A DNA stretch of 64,000 bases from Elusimicrobiota bacterium (GTDB taxonomy: Bacteria > Elusimicrobiota > Elusimicrobia > UBA1565 > UBA9628): contig DAIDHS010000012.1 in the NCBI GenBank assembly GCA_027451985.1, positions 1 to 64,000 of the forward strand, in the 5' to 3' direction. Below, in pieces: positions 1 to 7,796 of the stretch. Every line of letters starts with the position of its first letter. Positions within the stretch are counted from its first letter, which is position 1. The position numbers were made by a program, and so were the translations under genes. The notes under the pieces were generated by a model. That model did not search any database. It was not told the DNA's origin and saw only the letters and a program-made list of their open reading frames with translations.

Positions 1-77
1 ACCCTTTCCCCATACCTGCCTATCCTACAGCAGGTCTTCAATTCCTCAAAGTGTTGCACTAGCATATTGAACTTGTG
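1..77. other. Short leading intergenic piece
   Basis: There is no gene in these first bases. They lie just past the stop codon of the minus-strand dioxygenase gene. Positions 59-80 can form a small stem (CTAGCA with TGCTAG) that includes the stop codon, but no T-run follows, so I do not call a terminator. Confidence 0.4.
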
Positions 78-875
78 CTAGGCCCCGAAGGCGAAGATGC
101 GGCGCAGGCCCGAGCCGTAGCGCACGCTGCGGTGCAGGTGGCGGGGCCGGGCGCCCTCGGCCGCGCCCAGGGCGAAGAAGAGCGGGTCGAAGTGCTCGGG
201 CGTGGGCGCGGCTTTGGCCGCCTCGGGCGCCAGGCGCCGGTAGTCGCAAAGCTCGCCGATTTTGCCGGCGTCTAGACGCTCCAAAACCCAGGCGTCGAAG
301 GCCTTGGCCCAGGCGTCCTCGGGCGCGGCGTCGTCGCCCAGGCGCAGGAGGCGAAGGTTGTGCACCAAAGCGCCCGAGGCCAGGAGCAGCACGCCCTCTT
401 GCCGCAGCGGCGCCAGGGCCAGGCCCACGCCCATGATTTTGCGCGGGTCCTCTCCGGCCGGCACGGAGAGCTGCACCACGGGCACGTCGGTCTTGGGGTA
501 GACGCGCGAAAGGGGCGCCCACGCGCCGTGATCTAAGGGGCGCTTGGCGTCCTCGCGCGCGACAACGCCCGCCTGGGCCAGCCGCCGCACCACGTCCGCG
601 GCCAGCTCCGGGCTGCCCGGGCAGGGGTAGTCGAAGTCGTAGAACTCCCTGGGAAAACCGGAATAGTCGTGCACGATGCCGGGCGCCGCGGACGCGCTCA
701 CGCCCAGGCTTTCGCGCGCAAGCCAATGCCCGGACATGACCACGACGGCCTTGGGGCGCGGCAAAGTCTTGCCCAGTTCGGCCAAGGCGAAGGCGTAGTC
801 GTCGTCCATGAAGGCCGGCAACGGCCCCAGGTCGGTGACGAATGCCGCGGGCAGCGCGGCGGGCTGGGGGCTCAT
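78..875 (-). CDS. LigB/DODA-type extradiol ring-cleavage dioxygenase family protein
   Basis: A 265-residue protein of the LigB superfamily (4,5-DOPA dioxygenase extradiol / YgiD type). Known members are cytosolic non-haem metal enzymes that open catechol-type rings. Visible family motifs are SGHW near residue 49, the GFPREFYDFDYP stretch, DHGAWAPL, LVHNLR and EHFDPLFFALGAA near the C-terminus. The N-terminal motif that normally carries the first metal-ligand histidine (F-I-S-H-G-x-P) reads FVTDLGP here, so one of four expected ligands seems absent. The ATG overlaps the upstream protease gene's stop by four bases (ATGA), so the two are probably translationally coupled. Family assignment is firm; activity and substrate are uncertain because of the missing histidine. 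Confidence 0.85.
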   Translation of the reverse strand: MSPQPAALPAAFVTDLGPLPAFMDDDYAFALAELGKTLPRPKAVVVMSGHWLARESLGVSASAAPGIVHDYSGFPREFYDFDYPCPGSPELAADVVRRLAQAGVVAREDAKRPLDHGAWAPLSRVYPKTDVPVVQLSVPAGEDPRKIMGVGLALAPLRQEGVLLLASGALVHNLRLLRLGDDAAPEDAWAKAFDAWVLERLDAGKIGELCDYRRLAPEAAKAAPTPEHFDPLFFALGAAEGARPRHLHRSVRYGSGLRRIFAFGA

Positions 876-1804
876 GCGGGCTTGTCTTCCTTGGGCGTCA
901 CCGCGGCGTTCATCAGCACGCGGCCGCGGATGATGGTGAGATACCCTTTGACGCCGATGCTTTCCTCGCTCAAAAGCCGGTGCAGGTCGTCCGTACCGCG
1001 CACGGTTTGGCCGTTGAAGCCCGTAATCACGTCGCCCTCGGTCAGCGCCGCCTCGGCGGCCGGGCTTCCCGGCTCGACGCCCACGACCAGGATGCCGCCG
1101 TCTTGCGAGACCCCGCGCAGGGACTTGGCGTGGGGGGAAAGCGCCACGTTTTGCCCGGCCACGCCCAGATAGCCCCGGCGGATGCGGCCTTTCTTTAGAA
1201 GCTCGCGCGCCACGAACTTGGCCGTGTCGATGGGCACGGCGAAGCACAGGCCTTGCGCGGGCAAAATGACCGCGGTGTTGACGCCCACGGCGCGCCCGAG
1301 CGCGTCCAACAGCGGCCCGCCCGAGTTGCCGGGGTTTAAGGCGGCGTCCGTCTGGATGACGTCGTCGATGAGCCGGCCAGACTGCGAGCGCAGGCTCCGC
1401 CCCAAGGCGCTCACCACTCCGGCCGTGACCGTGGTCTGAAAGCCGTAGGGATTGCCGATGGCGACGACCAACTGGCCGGGCTTCAAGCCCCGCGAATCGC
1501 CCAAGGACAAAGAGGGCAGGCCCGCGCCCTGCACGCGCAGCAGGGCCAGGTCCGTGCCGGGATCCTCGCCGACGAGCTCGGCCGTCAGGCTCTGGCCCTC
1601 GGGCAAGACGGCGTCCAAGCCGTCCGATCCGTGCACCACGTGGCTGTTGGTGATCGCGTGGCCGTCCGCGGTGAACAAAAAACCCGAGCCCGAGCCCGCC
1701 GGCTTTCCGCCCTTGCGCGCGTGGATGTTTAAGACCGCGGGCGAGGCCTTGGCCGCGGCCCCGGTCACGGCGCGGGAATAGGAGTCAAGCGCTGCCTGGT
1801 CCAT
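872..1804 (-). CDS. HtrA/DegP-like serine protease with PDZ domain
   Basis: A 310-residue S1C family protease. The trypsin-like domain spans about residues 15-195, with the triad visible as His55 (TNSHVV), Asp85 (GTDLALL) and Ser161 (NPGNSGGPLL). A single PDZ domain follows at about 205-300. There is no signal peptide or membrane anchor, unlike DegP or DegS, so it may act in the cytoplasm as a quality-control protease. The start at 1804 is supported by AAGGAAAGAGG upstream, and a TATATA box lies just before it. It is followed directly by the dioxygenase gene through an ATGA overlap. Confidence 0.9.
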   Translation of the reverse strand: MDQAALDSYSRAVTGAAAKASPAVLNIHARKGGKPAGSGSGFLFTADGHAITNSHVVHGSDGLDAVLPEGQSLTAELVGEDPGTDLALLRVQGAGLPSLSLGDSRGLKPGQLVVAIGNPYGFQTTVTAGVVSALGRSLRSQSGRLIDDVIQTDAALNPGNSGGPLLDALGRAVGVNTAVILPAQGLCFAVPIDTAKFVARELLKKGRIRRGYLGVAGQNVALSPHAKSLRGVSQDGGILVVGVEPGSPAAEAALTEGDVITGFNGQTVRGTDDLHRLLSEESIGVKGYLTIIRGRVLMNAAVTPKEDKPA

Positions 1805-1831
1805 GGCCGCCTCTTTCCTTATATATGGGGC

Positions 1832-2440
1832 CTACGCCTTGAATTTGCCCTCGAAGACCAGCTCCGCCAAGGGCTTGCGGTCGGAGGGGGCTTCGCGCTC
1901 CTGCAAGGCCGGGGACAAATCCTCCTTGCGCCCGGGCTTGCCCACCGCGATCATGGCCTGCACGTCGAAGTTGTCCGGAATGCCCAGCTCGGCTTTAGCC
2001 CGGGCGTAATCGAAGCCCGCCATGCCGTGGGCGACCAAGCCTTTAAGCGAGGCCTGCAGCGCCAAGTTCTCCCACGCGGCGCCCGTGTCGAAGGCGTGCG
2101 TGCGCGAGACCGTGGTCTTGCCCTGGTAGACCGATTCGCGTTGTGAGACGACCACAATCAGGGCCGCGGCGTTCTTGGCCCAGCTTTGGTTGAACTCGAC
2201 CATCAAGCCCACGAATTTGGCCCACTCGGCGCTCTCGCGCGTCGCGTAGACAAAGCGCCAGGGCTGGATATTGGAGGAGGACGGCGCCCAGCGCGCGGCC
2301 TCAAAGAGCGACAAGAGCTCCTCGCGGCTTAAGGCTTCGCCCGAAAGGGCGCGGGGCGACCAGCGCGCGGGAAATATATTGTCGACGGCGTGCTCGGCCT
2401 TGCGGGTTTTGACTGCGTCTGCGAGGGTTGCTGCGGTCAT
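1832..2440 (-). CDS. Nitroreductase family FMN-dependent oxidoreductase
   Basis: A 202-residue nitroreductase-fold protein. The FMN-binding signature is RWSPR followed by EAARWAPSSSNIQPWRF (about residues 27-64), and the C-terminal half has the usual GKPGRKED-like segment. Such enzymes reduce quinones, nitroaromatics or enals with NAD(P)H as cytosolic dimers; the substrate here cannot be told. The ATG has AGGAG eight bases upstream and lies behind a near-perfect promoter at 2480-2508. It ends 27 bases before the protease gene and could be co-transcribed with it. Confidence 0.88.
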   Translation of the reverse strand: MTAATLADAVKTRKAEHAVDNIFPARWSPRALSGEALSREELLSLFEAARWAPSSSNIQPWRFVYATRESAEWAKFVGLMVEFNQSWAKNAAALIVVVSQRESVYQGKTTVSRTHAFDTGAAWENLALQASLKGLVAHGMAGFDYARAKAELGIPDNFDVQAMIAVGKPGRKEDLSPALQEREAPSDRKPLAELVFEGKFKA

Positions 2441-2462
2441 GGGGCGTCTCCTGGGTCTAAAC

Positions 2463-2476
2463 TGACTATCTGGTCA
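2463..2476. promoter_or_regulatory. Candidate operator at the nitroreductase transcription start
   Basis: TGAC and GTCA half-sites lie six bases apart, right over the expected transcription start of the nitroreductase promoter. Redox-sensing regulators of nitroreductases often bind palindromes here. The repeat is short and could be chance. Confidence 0.3.
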
Positions 2477-2479
2477 TTT

Positions 2480-2508
2480 ATTATACGGCGCCAAAGCCCG
2501 CGCGTCAA
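2480..2508 (-). promoter_or_regulatory. Sigma70-type promoter of the nitroreductase gene
   Basis: On the minus strand, TTGACG (2508-2503), a 17-base spacer and a perfect TATAAT (2485-2480). It places the transcription start near 2473, about 33 bases before the ATG. Confidence 0.8.
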
Positions 2509-2519
2509 GGGGGAGGGAC

Positions 2520-4718
2520 TTAAGGCAGGCGCAAGGAACGGCTTTGCCCGCGCTTCATCACGAAGCGCCTGGTCACGGTCTTCGGGTGCTTGCCGCGCTC
2601 TACGGAGCGCACGGTCACGGCAAGTTTGCCGCCGTCCAAGAGGCGGTAGGTGACGGAGACCAGCCTGTTTTGGAAAGGCAGGTCGGTCAAGCTCAGCGTG
2701 CGCCCCGGGATGGTCCAGGGAATGTGCGGCGAAAGAGTCAGCGTGCCCGTAAAGCCGTTTTCGCTCACGCCGTAGACCGAGTGCACCACGGCGTAGAGCC
2801 CCAGCGAGTTCCACAGCGTCGAGAAAGAGCTGAGCTCTCCCTTGGTCTGGTCCACGTCCATGGCTTCCGGCAGCGCGTCCGGATAAACCGACAAGAGCTG
2901 GGACATTTGCTTGGTGAGCCGCAAGAAATCCGCGCTGCGGCCGGCGGTGGTCTGCGCCGCGGCTTCCAGGAAATTGGCGAAGGGCCAGATGCCGCCGTCG
3001 TTGAACACGGGCTTTGCGCCGTAGGGCTGGGAGTCGGCGTGGCCCAGGCCGCCGGGGGTCTTCAAGTCATTGTCCGCGGCCTTGAGCACCCGGCCCCAGC
3101 GCGCGCGGGGGAACACGCCCCACAATATCCCCAGGCTCTGCCCGACTTCGTCGTACTTGGGGCTGTAGCCGCCTGGCTTGTTGGGATCGACGAAATCGGC
3201 GTAGGAGCCCACGCCCGGCATCCAGAAGCCGCCGTCTTTGACCGCGGCGTTTAGCGCGGCCTTCACCGCTTGGCTGCGCTGTTCCCACACTTTCGATTGC
3301 CGCGCCTGGCCCACGTCCTCCAACATCCGCGCGACGCGGTCCAGCGCCGCCGAGAAGAGCACCTGCTGGTAGACGTTGGCTTTGCCCTTCAAGATGGCCT
3401 GCAGGGTGGGCCAGTCCCGCCAGGTGTCCAAGCCCCCGCCGCGGTCGACCAGCATGTCTTGGCGGTCGCGCGATTTCCACATCGCGTTCATGCGCTTTTC
3501 CAAGAGGGGGAGGTTCGCTTGCAAAAACGCCTTGTCGCCGGTCATGCGCGCGTAGTGCTCGCTGGCAATGGTCAGCATGGAGGTGCCGTCTTGTCCCGCC
3601 ACGAAGCCGCCCTGGATGGCGCTTTCCAAAGTCGTGCGCGTGCGCGCGGGCTCGAAGTACGTCGCGGCCAGGCTTCCGTAGCCAGAGTCGCGCGCCCAAA
3701 TCTCCGGATGGCCGTACTTGGCCGCGGTGAAGCCTCCGTTTTCCGCGGCGAAGTCCGAATTGAGAATGTACTTGAGCTCGTTGAGCGCGTCGACCGCGTG
3801 CGTGCCGGTCTTGAAGGCTCCGTCTTCCCAAATCAGCTTGTGCCAGCGGGCGGCGGACTCTTTCTGCGCGCGAAGAACGTCGCGCGGGCCGCGCCCGGCG
3901 ATTTCTTCATAGGCCGCGCGGGCCAAGGCCGGGCTCGTGCCCACGGCCAGCACGAAATCGAGTTCGGCCGAGCGTCCGGGGGCGAGGCTGATCGTCATCT
4001 CGGCGCCAAAGGCGCCTTGTCCCGCTGGGGAAAACGCCGGCGCGCGCGCGGCGCCGACCAAGCCCGCGTCCGCGGCCAAAGTTCCCTTGGCGTTTTGCGC
4101 CGCGACGGCGCCGAGGCCCGGGTCCCACGCCGCCTGCGCGCCGCAGGGTGGCTTAAAGCTGGAGGTGTAGGGGTACTCGGCTTCCGCGAGGCAAGGGGTG
4201 AAGCGGGCCGCGAGCGTGAGCGCGCTCTTGGCGCGTCCGGCGTTGGCGACCGTGTAGCGTTCTACGAGAACGCGCGGCGCGGCCGAGTCGGTGGAAAGAA
4301 ACTGGCGCTCCGTCATTTGCCAGGGGCCCTCGCGCGTTTCAATCGTCCGCACCCCGTCCGCGAACGTTTGGCGCGTGAGCGTGCCCCGGGAGAATCCGGA
4401 GCGCGATTTGAAATCCAGGGCCAGCGGCGAGCCGGCGGATTGTGCGTCCAGGTAAATGTCGTCCGGCCGCTTTTTGTTCCCGAAGTCGGGGTAATTGCCA
4501 AAGAGGAGCTCGATATCTCCCGAGGGGGAGAAGCGGGCGACCAAGTTGTTGCTGGGGTTGTAAAGCTGGTAGGGCTGGGAGGTCTTGCCGCCGGGCAGAA
4601 TCCAGGACTTGGTGCGCTCGTCGAAGGAGAAGCTTTTTCCGCGCCACTGCGCGCGTCCGGGGCGGGCGAGCAAAGCCAGCGCCGCCAGGCCGGCGGCCGC
4701 GCCAAGTGTTTTTTTCAT
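2520..4718 (-). CDS. Secreted (alpha/alpha)-barrel glycoside hydrolase-like protein
   Basis: A 732-residue exported protein. The signal peptide covers about residues 1-24 (KK, a hydrophobic run, then ARPGRA before Q). An N-terminal beta-sandwich-like region (about 25-290) is followed by a helical region with the hallmarks of six-hairpin glycosidases such as GH15, GH65 and GH116: a DALNELKYILNSD segment, EIWARDSGYGSLA, GGLDTWRDWPT, a repeated NDGGIWPFANFLEA and a late beta domain. The substrate is probably an oligosaccharide or glucoside; the exact GH family is not clear. The start at 4718 is chosen because it begins the signal peptide and has AGGA upstream; a start at 4823 would run across the divergent promoter. 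Confidence 0.7.
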   Translation of the reverse strand: MKKTLGAAAGLAALALLARPGRAQWRGKSFSFDERTKSWILPGGKTSQPYQLYNPSNNLVARFSPSGDIELLFGNYPDFGNKKRPDDIYLDAQSAGSPLALDFKSRSGFSRGTLTRQTFADGVRTIETREGPWQMTERQFLSTDSAAPRVLVERYTVANAGRAKSALTLAARFTPCLAEAEYPYTSSFKPPCGAQAAWDPGLGAVAAQNAKGTLAADAGLVGAARAPAFSPAGQGAFGAEMTISLAPGRSAELDFVLAVGTSPALARAAYEEIAGRGPRDVLRAQKESAARWHKLIWEDGAFKTGTHAVDALNELKYILNSDFAAENGGFTAAKYGHPEIWARDSGYGSLAATYFEPARTRTTLESAIQGGFVAGQDGTSMLTIASEHYARMTGDKAFLQANLPLLEKRMNAMWKSRDRQDMLVDRGGGLDTWRDWPTLQAILKGKANVYQQVLFSAALDRVARMLEDVGQARQSKVWEQRSQAVKAALNAAVKDGGFWMPGVGSYADFVDPNKPGGYSPKYDEVGQSLGILWGVFPRARWGRVLKAADNDLKTPGGLGHADSQPYGAKPVFNDGGIWPFANFLEAAAQTTAGRSADFLRLTKQMSQLLSVYPDALPEAMDVDQTKGELSSFSTLWNSLGLYAVVHSVYGVSENGFTGTLTLSPHIPWTIPGRTLSLTDLPFQNRLVSVTYRLLDGGKLAVTVRSVERGKHPKTVTRRFVMKRGQSRSLRLP

Positions 4719-4730
4719 TCGGGCATTCCT

Positions 4731-4759
4731 ATGATAGGCCGGAGCCGCCGTTCGGGCAA
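4731..4759 (-). promoter_or_regulatory. Promoter of the glycosidase-like gene
   Basis: TTGCCC (4759-4754), 17 bases, TATCAT (4736-4731) on the minus strand. Transcription would start only about six bases before the ATG at 4718. Confidence 0.55.
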
Positions 4760-4809
4760 GAAGCGATGGGCCCAGGCGGGCCTGGGACCAAAGGCCGCGG
4801 GCGGGTTGA

Positions 4810-4815
4810 TATAAT
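4810..4815 (+). promoter_or_regulatory. Perfect -10 box directly before the membrane protein start
   Basis: TATAAT ends six bases before the ATG at 4822, so the predicted transcription start is on or beside that A. The GGAGG between box and ATG is too close to work as a normal ribosome site. No convincing -35 was found. Confidence 0.6.
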
Positions 4816-4821
4816 GGAGGC

Positions 4822-6426
4822 ATGCCAGGGCACGCGCGCGGGGCGAAGCTCCCCGCCTTTGCGGTTCCCCGGCCGACGTTCTTTTTTCAAGCCGCGGCGC
4901 TTTTGGCCCTTCTGGTTTTCTACGGCATGTTCCTGTGCCAGAAAATAGACTTCGCGACCGCGGACCTGGGCCGGCACCTCATGAACGGCTCCATCATCCT
5001 CAAGTCCTGGACCGTGCCCGAGACCAACCTCTACTCCTACACCTACCCCGCCTTCCACGCCATCGACCACCACTGGGGCACGGGCGTGATTTTTTTCCTG
5101 ATTCAGCGCGCCTTCGGCTTCAAGGGCCTCTCCGTGTTCGCCATCGTGATGGGGCTTTTGACTTTCCTGGTGCTCTTCGATTTGGCGCGCCGCGTCTCCT
5201 CCTTCGAGGCCGCGGCCTTCTGCGCCGCGGTAGTCATCCCCTGCCTGGGCGATCGGGCCGAAATCCGCCCGGAGATGTTCAGCTATCTCTTGGGGGCGAT
5301 TTTCCTCTGGGTCTTGTGGCGCTACCGTGACAACGCCGTGTCCGAGCGCCCGCTCTACGCCCTGCCGTTTCTGGAGATTCTCTGGGTGAATCTCCACATC
5401 TACTTCTTCCTGGGGCCATGGATTTGCGGCGCCTTCCTTATAGACGCCGGCTGGGATTACGTGCGCGACCGGCGCTCGGCCAGGCGCTTGAAGGCCATGG
5501 CGCTGCTGCTGTCGGCGCTCGCCGCGGCCACGCTGTTCAATCCCATGGGCTTTCAAGGCGCGGTCTACCCGGCCTTCATCTTCAATAATTTCGGCTACCG
5601 CCTGCTGGAGAACCAGTCGGTCTGGTTCATCGCGCGGCTCTTCAAGTACCCGCCCACGCCCTATTTCGAGGCGGCCTTCGCGCTCTTGGCCGCCTCGTGG
5701 CTGGCCGTGTGGTACTTTCTGCGCCGCCGCTTCTCCCCGGCGCAGCTGCTCTTGAGCGTCTTTTTCAGCGCGGCGGCGTGGTTCGCGGTGCGCAACTTCA
5801 CGATGTTCGCCTACTTCGCCCTGCCGCTGGCCGCGGCCAACTGGGGCGCGGTCATGAAGGTGACGCGGACGCCGGCGTGGCTCAAATCCTGGCTCCTGCC
5901 CGCGGCCGCCTTGGTTGCCGTCGCCATGCTGCGCCTGGATCCGGCCTATTTTATCCAGCGCTGGCGCGGGAACTTCGGCCTGGGCTTGGCGCCGGGCGTG
6001 GAGGATTCGGCGAATTTTTTCCTCAAGAACGGCCTTGCGGGCCCCGTCATGAACAACTATGACAATGGCGGCTACCTCATCTACAACCTCTACCCGCAGG
6101 AGCGCGTCTTCGTGGACAACCGGCCCGAAGCCTACCCCGCCTCGTTTTTCCGCGATGTCTACGTGCCCATGCAGCAAAGCGACGCCAAGTGGCGGCAAAT
6201 GGAGAAGCGCTACGGCTTCAACGCCATCTTCTTCGACTGGCACGACCTGACGCCATGGGGACAGTCCTTCATCATCCGCCGAGTGCGCGACCCACATTGG
6301 GCGGCGGTCTACGCGGACCGCTACGACGTCATCCTGCTCAAGCGCAACGCGCGGAACGCCGCCTTGATCGCGCGCTACGAGCTGCCGCGGGACGCCTTCG
6401 GCGTTTCCCACCCCGCCGGGCGCTAG
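4822..6426 (+). CDS. Polytopic GT-C-like membrane protein
   Basis: A 534-residue integral membrane protein with about nine to ten hydrophobic segments, the first near residues 19-38. A loop containing DLGRHLMNG and the pair DHHWGTG after the first segment resembles the first external loop of GT-C glycosyltransferases, where acidic residues bind the lipid-phosphate sugar donor. The last 130 residues are soluble and include MNNYDNGGYLIYN and FVDNRPEAYP, a pattern seen in uncharacterised membrane proteins of this architecture. A role in moving sugars to lipid or protein is inferred; no substrate can be named. It is divergent from the secreted glycosidase-like gene. Confidence 0.65.
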   Translation: MPGHARGAKLPAFAVPRPTFFFQAAALLALLVFYGMFLCQKIDFATADLGRHLMNGSIILKSWTVPETNLYSYTYPAFHAIDHHWGTGVIFFLIQRAFGFKGLSVFAIVMGLLTFLVLFDLARRVSSFEAAAFCAAVVIPCLGDRAEIRPEMFSYLLGAIFLWVLWRYRDNAVSERPLYALPFLEILWVNLHIYFFLGPWICGAFLIDAGWDYVRDRRSARRLKAMALLLSALAAATLFNPMGFQGAVYPAFIFNNFGYRLLENQSVWFIARLFKYPPTPYFEAAFALLAASWLAVWYFLRRRFSPAQLLLSVFFSAAAWFAVRNFTMFAYFALPLAAANWGAVMKVTRTPAWLKSWLLPAAALVAVAMLRLDPAYFIQRWRGNFGLGLAPGVEDSANFFLKNGLAGPVMNNYDNGGYLIYNLYPQERVFVDNRPEAYPASFFRDVYVPMQQSDAKWRQMEKRYGFNAIFFDWHDLTPWGQSFIIRRVRDPHWAAVYADRYDVILLKRNARNAALIARYELPRDAFGVSHPAGR

Positions 6427-6444
6427 CCGGGCTGCGGCCGCGTC

Positions 6445-7716
6445 CTAATACGCGGGCTTGATGCGGGAAAGCCCGTCTTCGAATCGCTTCTTGAAGCCGG
6501 GCGACAAGACGTCCGCGCAGGCGGCGTAGCGGATGAAGGGCTCATCCGCGCCGCTTTGGGGCGCCGCGTCGAAGTGCACGCCCACGATGCCGGCCTGCGC
6601 GATGGCCAGCGCGTTGAAGGCGCGGGCGGGGGGAAATCCGTGGCGCCGCGCGTAGGCCGCCACGTCCTCTGCGAAGGCGCGCTTGGGAATTTTCCAGAGG
6701 GTGAAGAACCCCGCGTCGGCGCGGCAGGCGGGTTTTAAGCCGGCCGCCGTAAAGCGTTTGACCAGGTAGTCCATGCGGGCCCTGTAGAGGCGGCGCAGAC
6801 CCTCAAGCGTTTTTTTGGCTTGGCTTCGATTTGAGAAGAATTCCCCGTAGGCCGCCATGACCGAGGGCACGGGGCCCGAGTCCGTGTTCCCCTTGATGAC
6901 CAGGAAATCCTCCACGAAATCCCTGGAGCCGGCCACGGCGCCCAGGCGCGCGCCCGGGTCGCTGAAGGACTTGCTCACGGAGTAGAGTTCCAGCCACTCC
7001 AAGGCGGGATATTTCGCCGCGGCGCGGGCCAAGGACACGTGGTTGGGCCCGGAGAGCCCGACGTAGGCCGCGTCGTTGACCAGGCGCACGCGGTGCTTTA
7101 AGCAGTAGCGGATGAGCTCGTCCCACTCGGCTTGGGAGGCCGCGACCGAGGTGGGGTTGCCGGGACGGATGAGGAAAATCAAGTCCGGCGCGCGGCCGCC
7201 GGATTTTTTAAGCGCGGCTTTGAGGCGCGATAGCTTGGGCTTCATGCCGTCTTCGGACAAAAGCGGCCAGACCACGCGCTCGGCGCCCAGGTAGCCGCCC
7301 CAGGCTCCGACCACGTCGTAGGCCGGCAGGCACGAGGCGAAGCGGAAAGCGCGGCCTTTTTTGCGCGCGGCGGCCAGGCCGCAGACGAGCGGAATCATCG
7401 CGGTCGCGGTCTTGATGCCCGCGATGGGAAGTGCTGCGAGGTGCGGGTGGTCTTGGACGCGCAGGCCCGAGTGCAGCTCCACCATGGCCTCGGCGAAGCC
7501 GCGCAGGTTCTTGGCCTCGGCGTAGGTGTGGTAGTCGTAGCCCGGGTCCTTAGCAAAGCGCGCCTGCAAGCGGCGGATGTCCGCGGGCGGCACGCCGTCC
7601 GGGTTGCCCAGAGACAAGTTCAAGGGCTCTTGGCCGGTCTCGCGGCGGTAGCCGTCTACGAGCGCGTAGATGGACTGGAACAGGTTGACGCCTTGGGCGG
7701 GGATGCGGCGGCTCAT
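6445..7716 (-). CDS. PLP-dependent class I/II aminotransferase
   Basis: A 423-residue fold-type I aminotransferase. Visible features are the N-terminal NLSLGNPDG motif, RPGNPTS at 184-190 (the NPxNPTG equivalent), Asp215 and Tyr218 (NDAAYVGL) near the cofactor, and the Schiff-base Lys249 in YSVSKSFSDPGARLG. Family members move amino groups between amino and keto acids in the cytosol. The SVSKSFSDPGAR form of the lysine motif is close to LL-diaminopimelate and alanine-type enzymes, but the substrate is open. A -10 box lies just before the ATG. Confidence 0.88.
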   Translation of the reverse strand: MSRRIPAQGVNLFQSIYALVDGYRRETGQEPLNLSLGNPDGVPPADIRRLQARFAKDPGYDYHTYAEAKNLRGFAEAMVELHSGLRVQDHPHLAALPIAGIKTATAMIPLVCGLAAARKKGRAFRFASCLPAYDVVGAWGGYLGAERVVWPLLSEDGMKPKLSRLKAALKKSGGRAPDLIFLIRPGNPTSVAASQAEWDELIRYCLKHRVRLVNDAAYVGLSGPNHVSLARAAAKYPALEWLELYSVSKSFSDPGARLGAVAGSRDFVEDFLVIKGNTDSGPVPSVMAAYGEFFSNRSQAKKTLEGLRRLYRARMDYLVKRFTAAGLKPACRADAGFFTLWKIPKRAFAEDVAAYARRHGFPPARAFNALAIAQAGIVGVHFDAAPQSGADEPFIRYAACADVLSPGFKKRFEDGLSRIKPAY

Positions 7717-7725
7717 GTCGCAGTG

Positions 7726-7731
7726 ATGATA
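7726..7731 (-). promoter_or_regulatory. -10 box just before the aminotransferase start
   Basis: TATCAT on the minus strand ends nine bases before the ATG at 7716, predicting a leader of a few bases at most. The -35 region is weak. Confidence 0.45.
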
Positions 7732-7796
7732 GCCAACTCCGGCCCGGCCGGAAAAGCCCCTTGCGCGGATCCCGGGGGCCTGTTAAGCTTAGGGAC

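Noticed and set aside
2544-3254. Long open frames opposite the glycosidase-like gene (also 3270-4814)
   Set aside because: They are antisense frames caused by high GC. They lack ribosome sites and family motifs, while the minus-strand frame has a signal peptide and coherent motifs.
4729-6411. 560-codon minus-strand frame opposite the GT-C-like gene
   Set aside because: Its product is a charged, low-complexity sequence with no family pattern. The plus strand encodes clear membrane segments and has its own -10 box.
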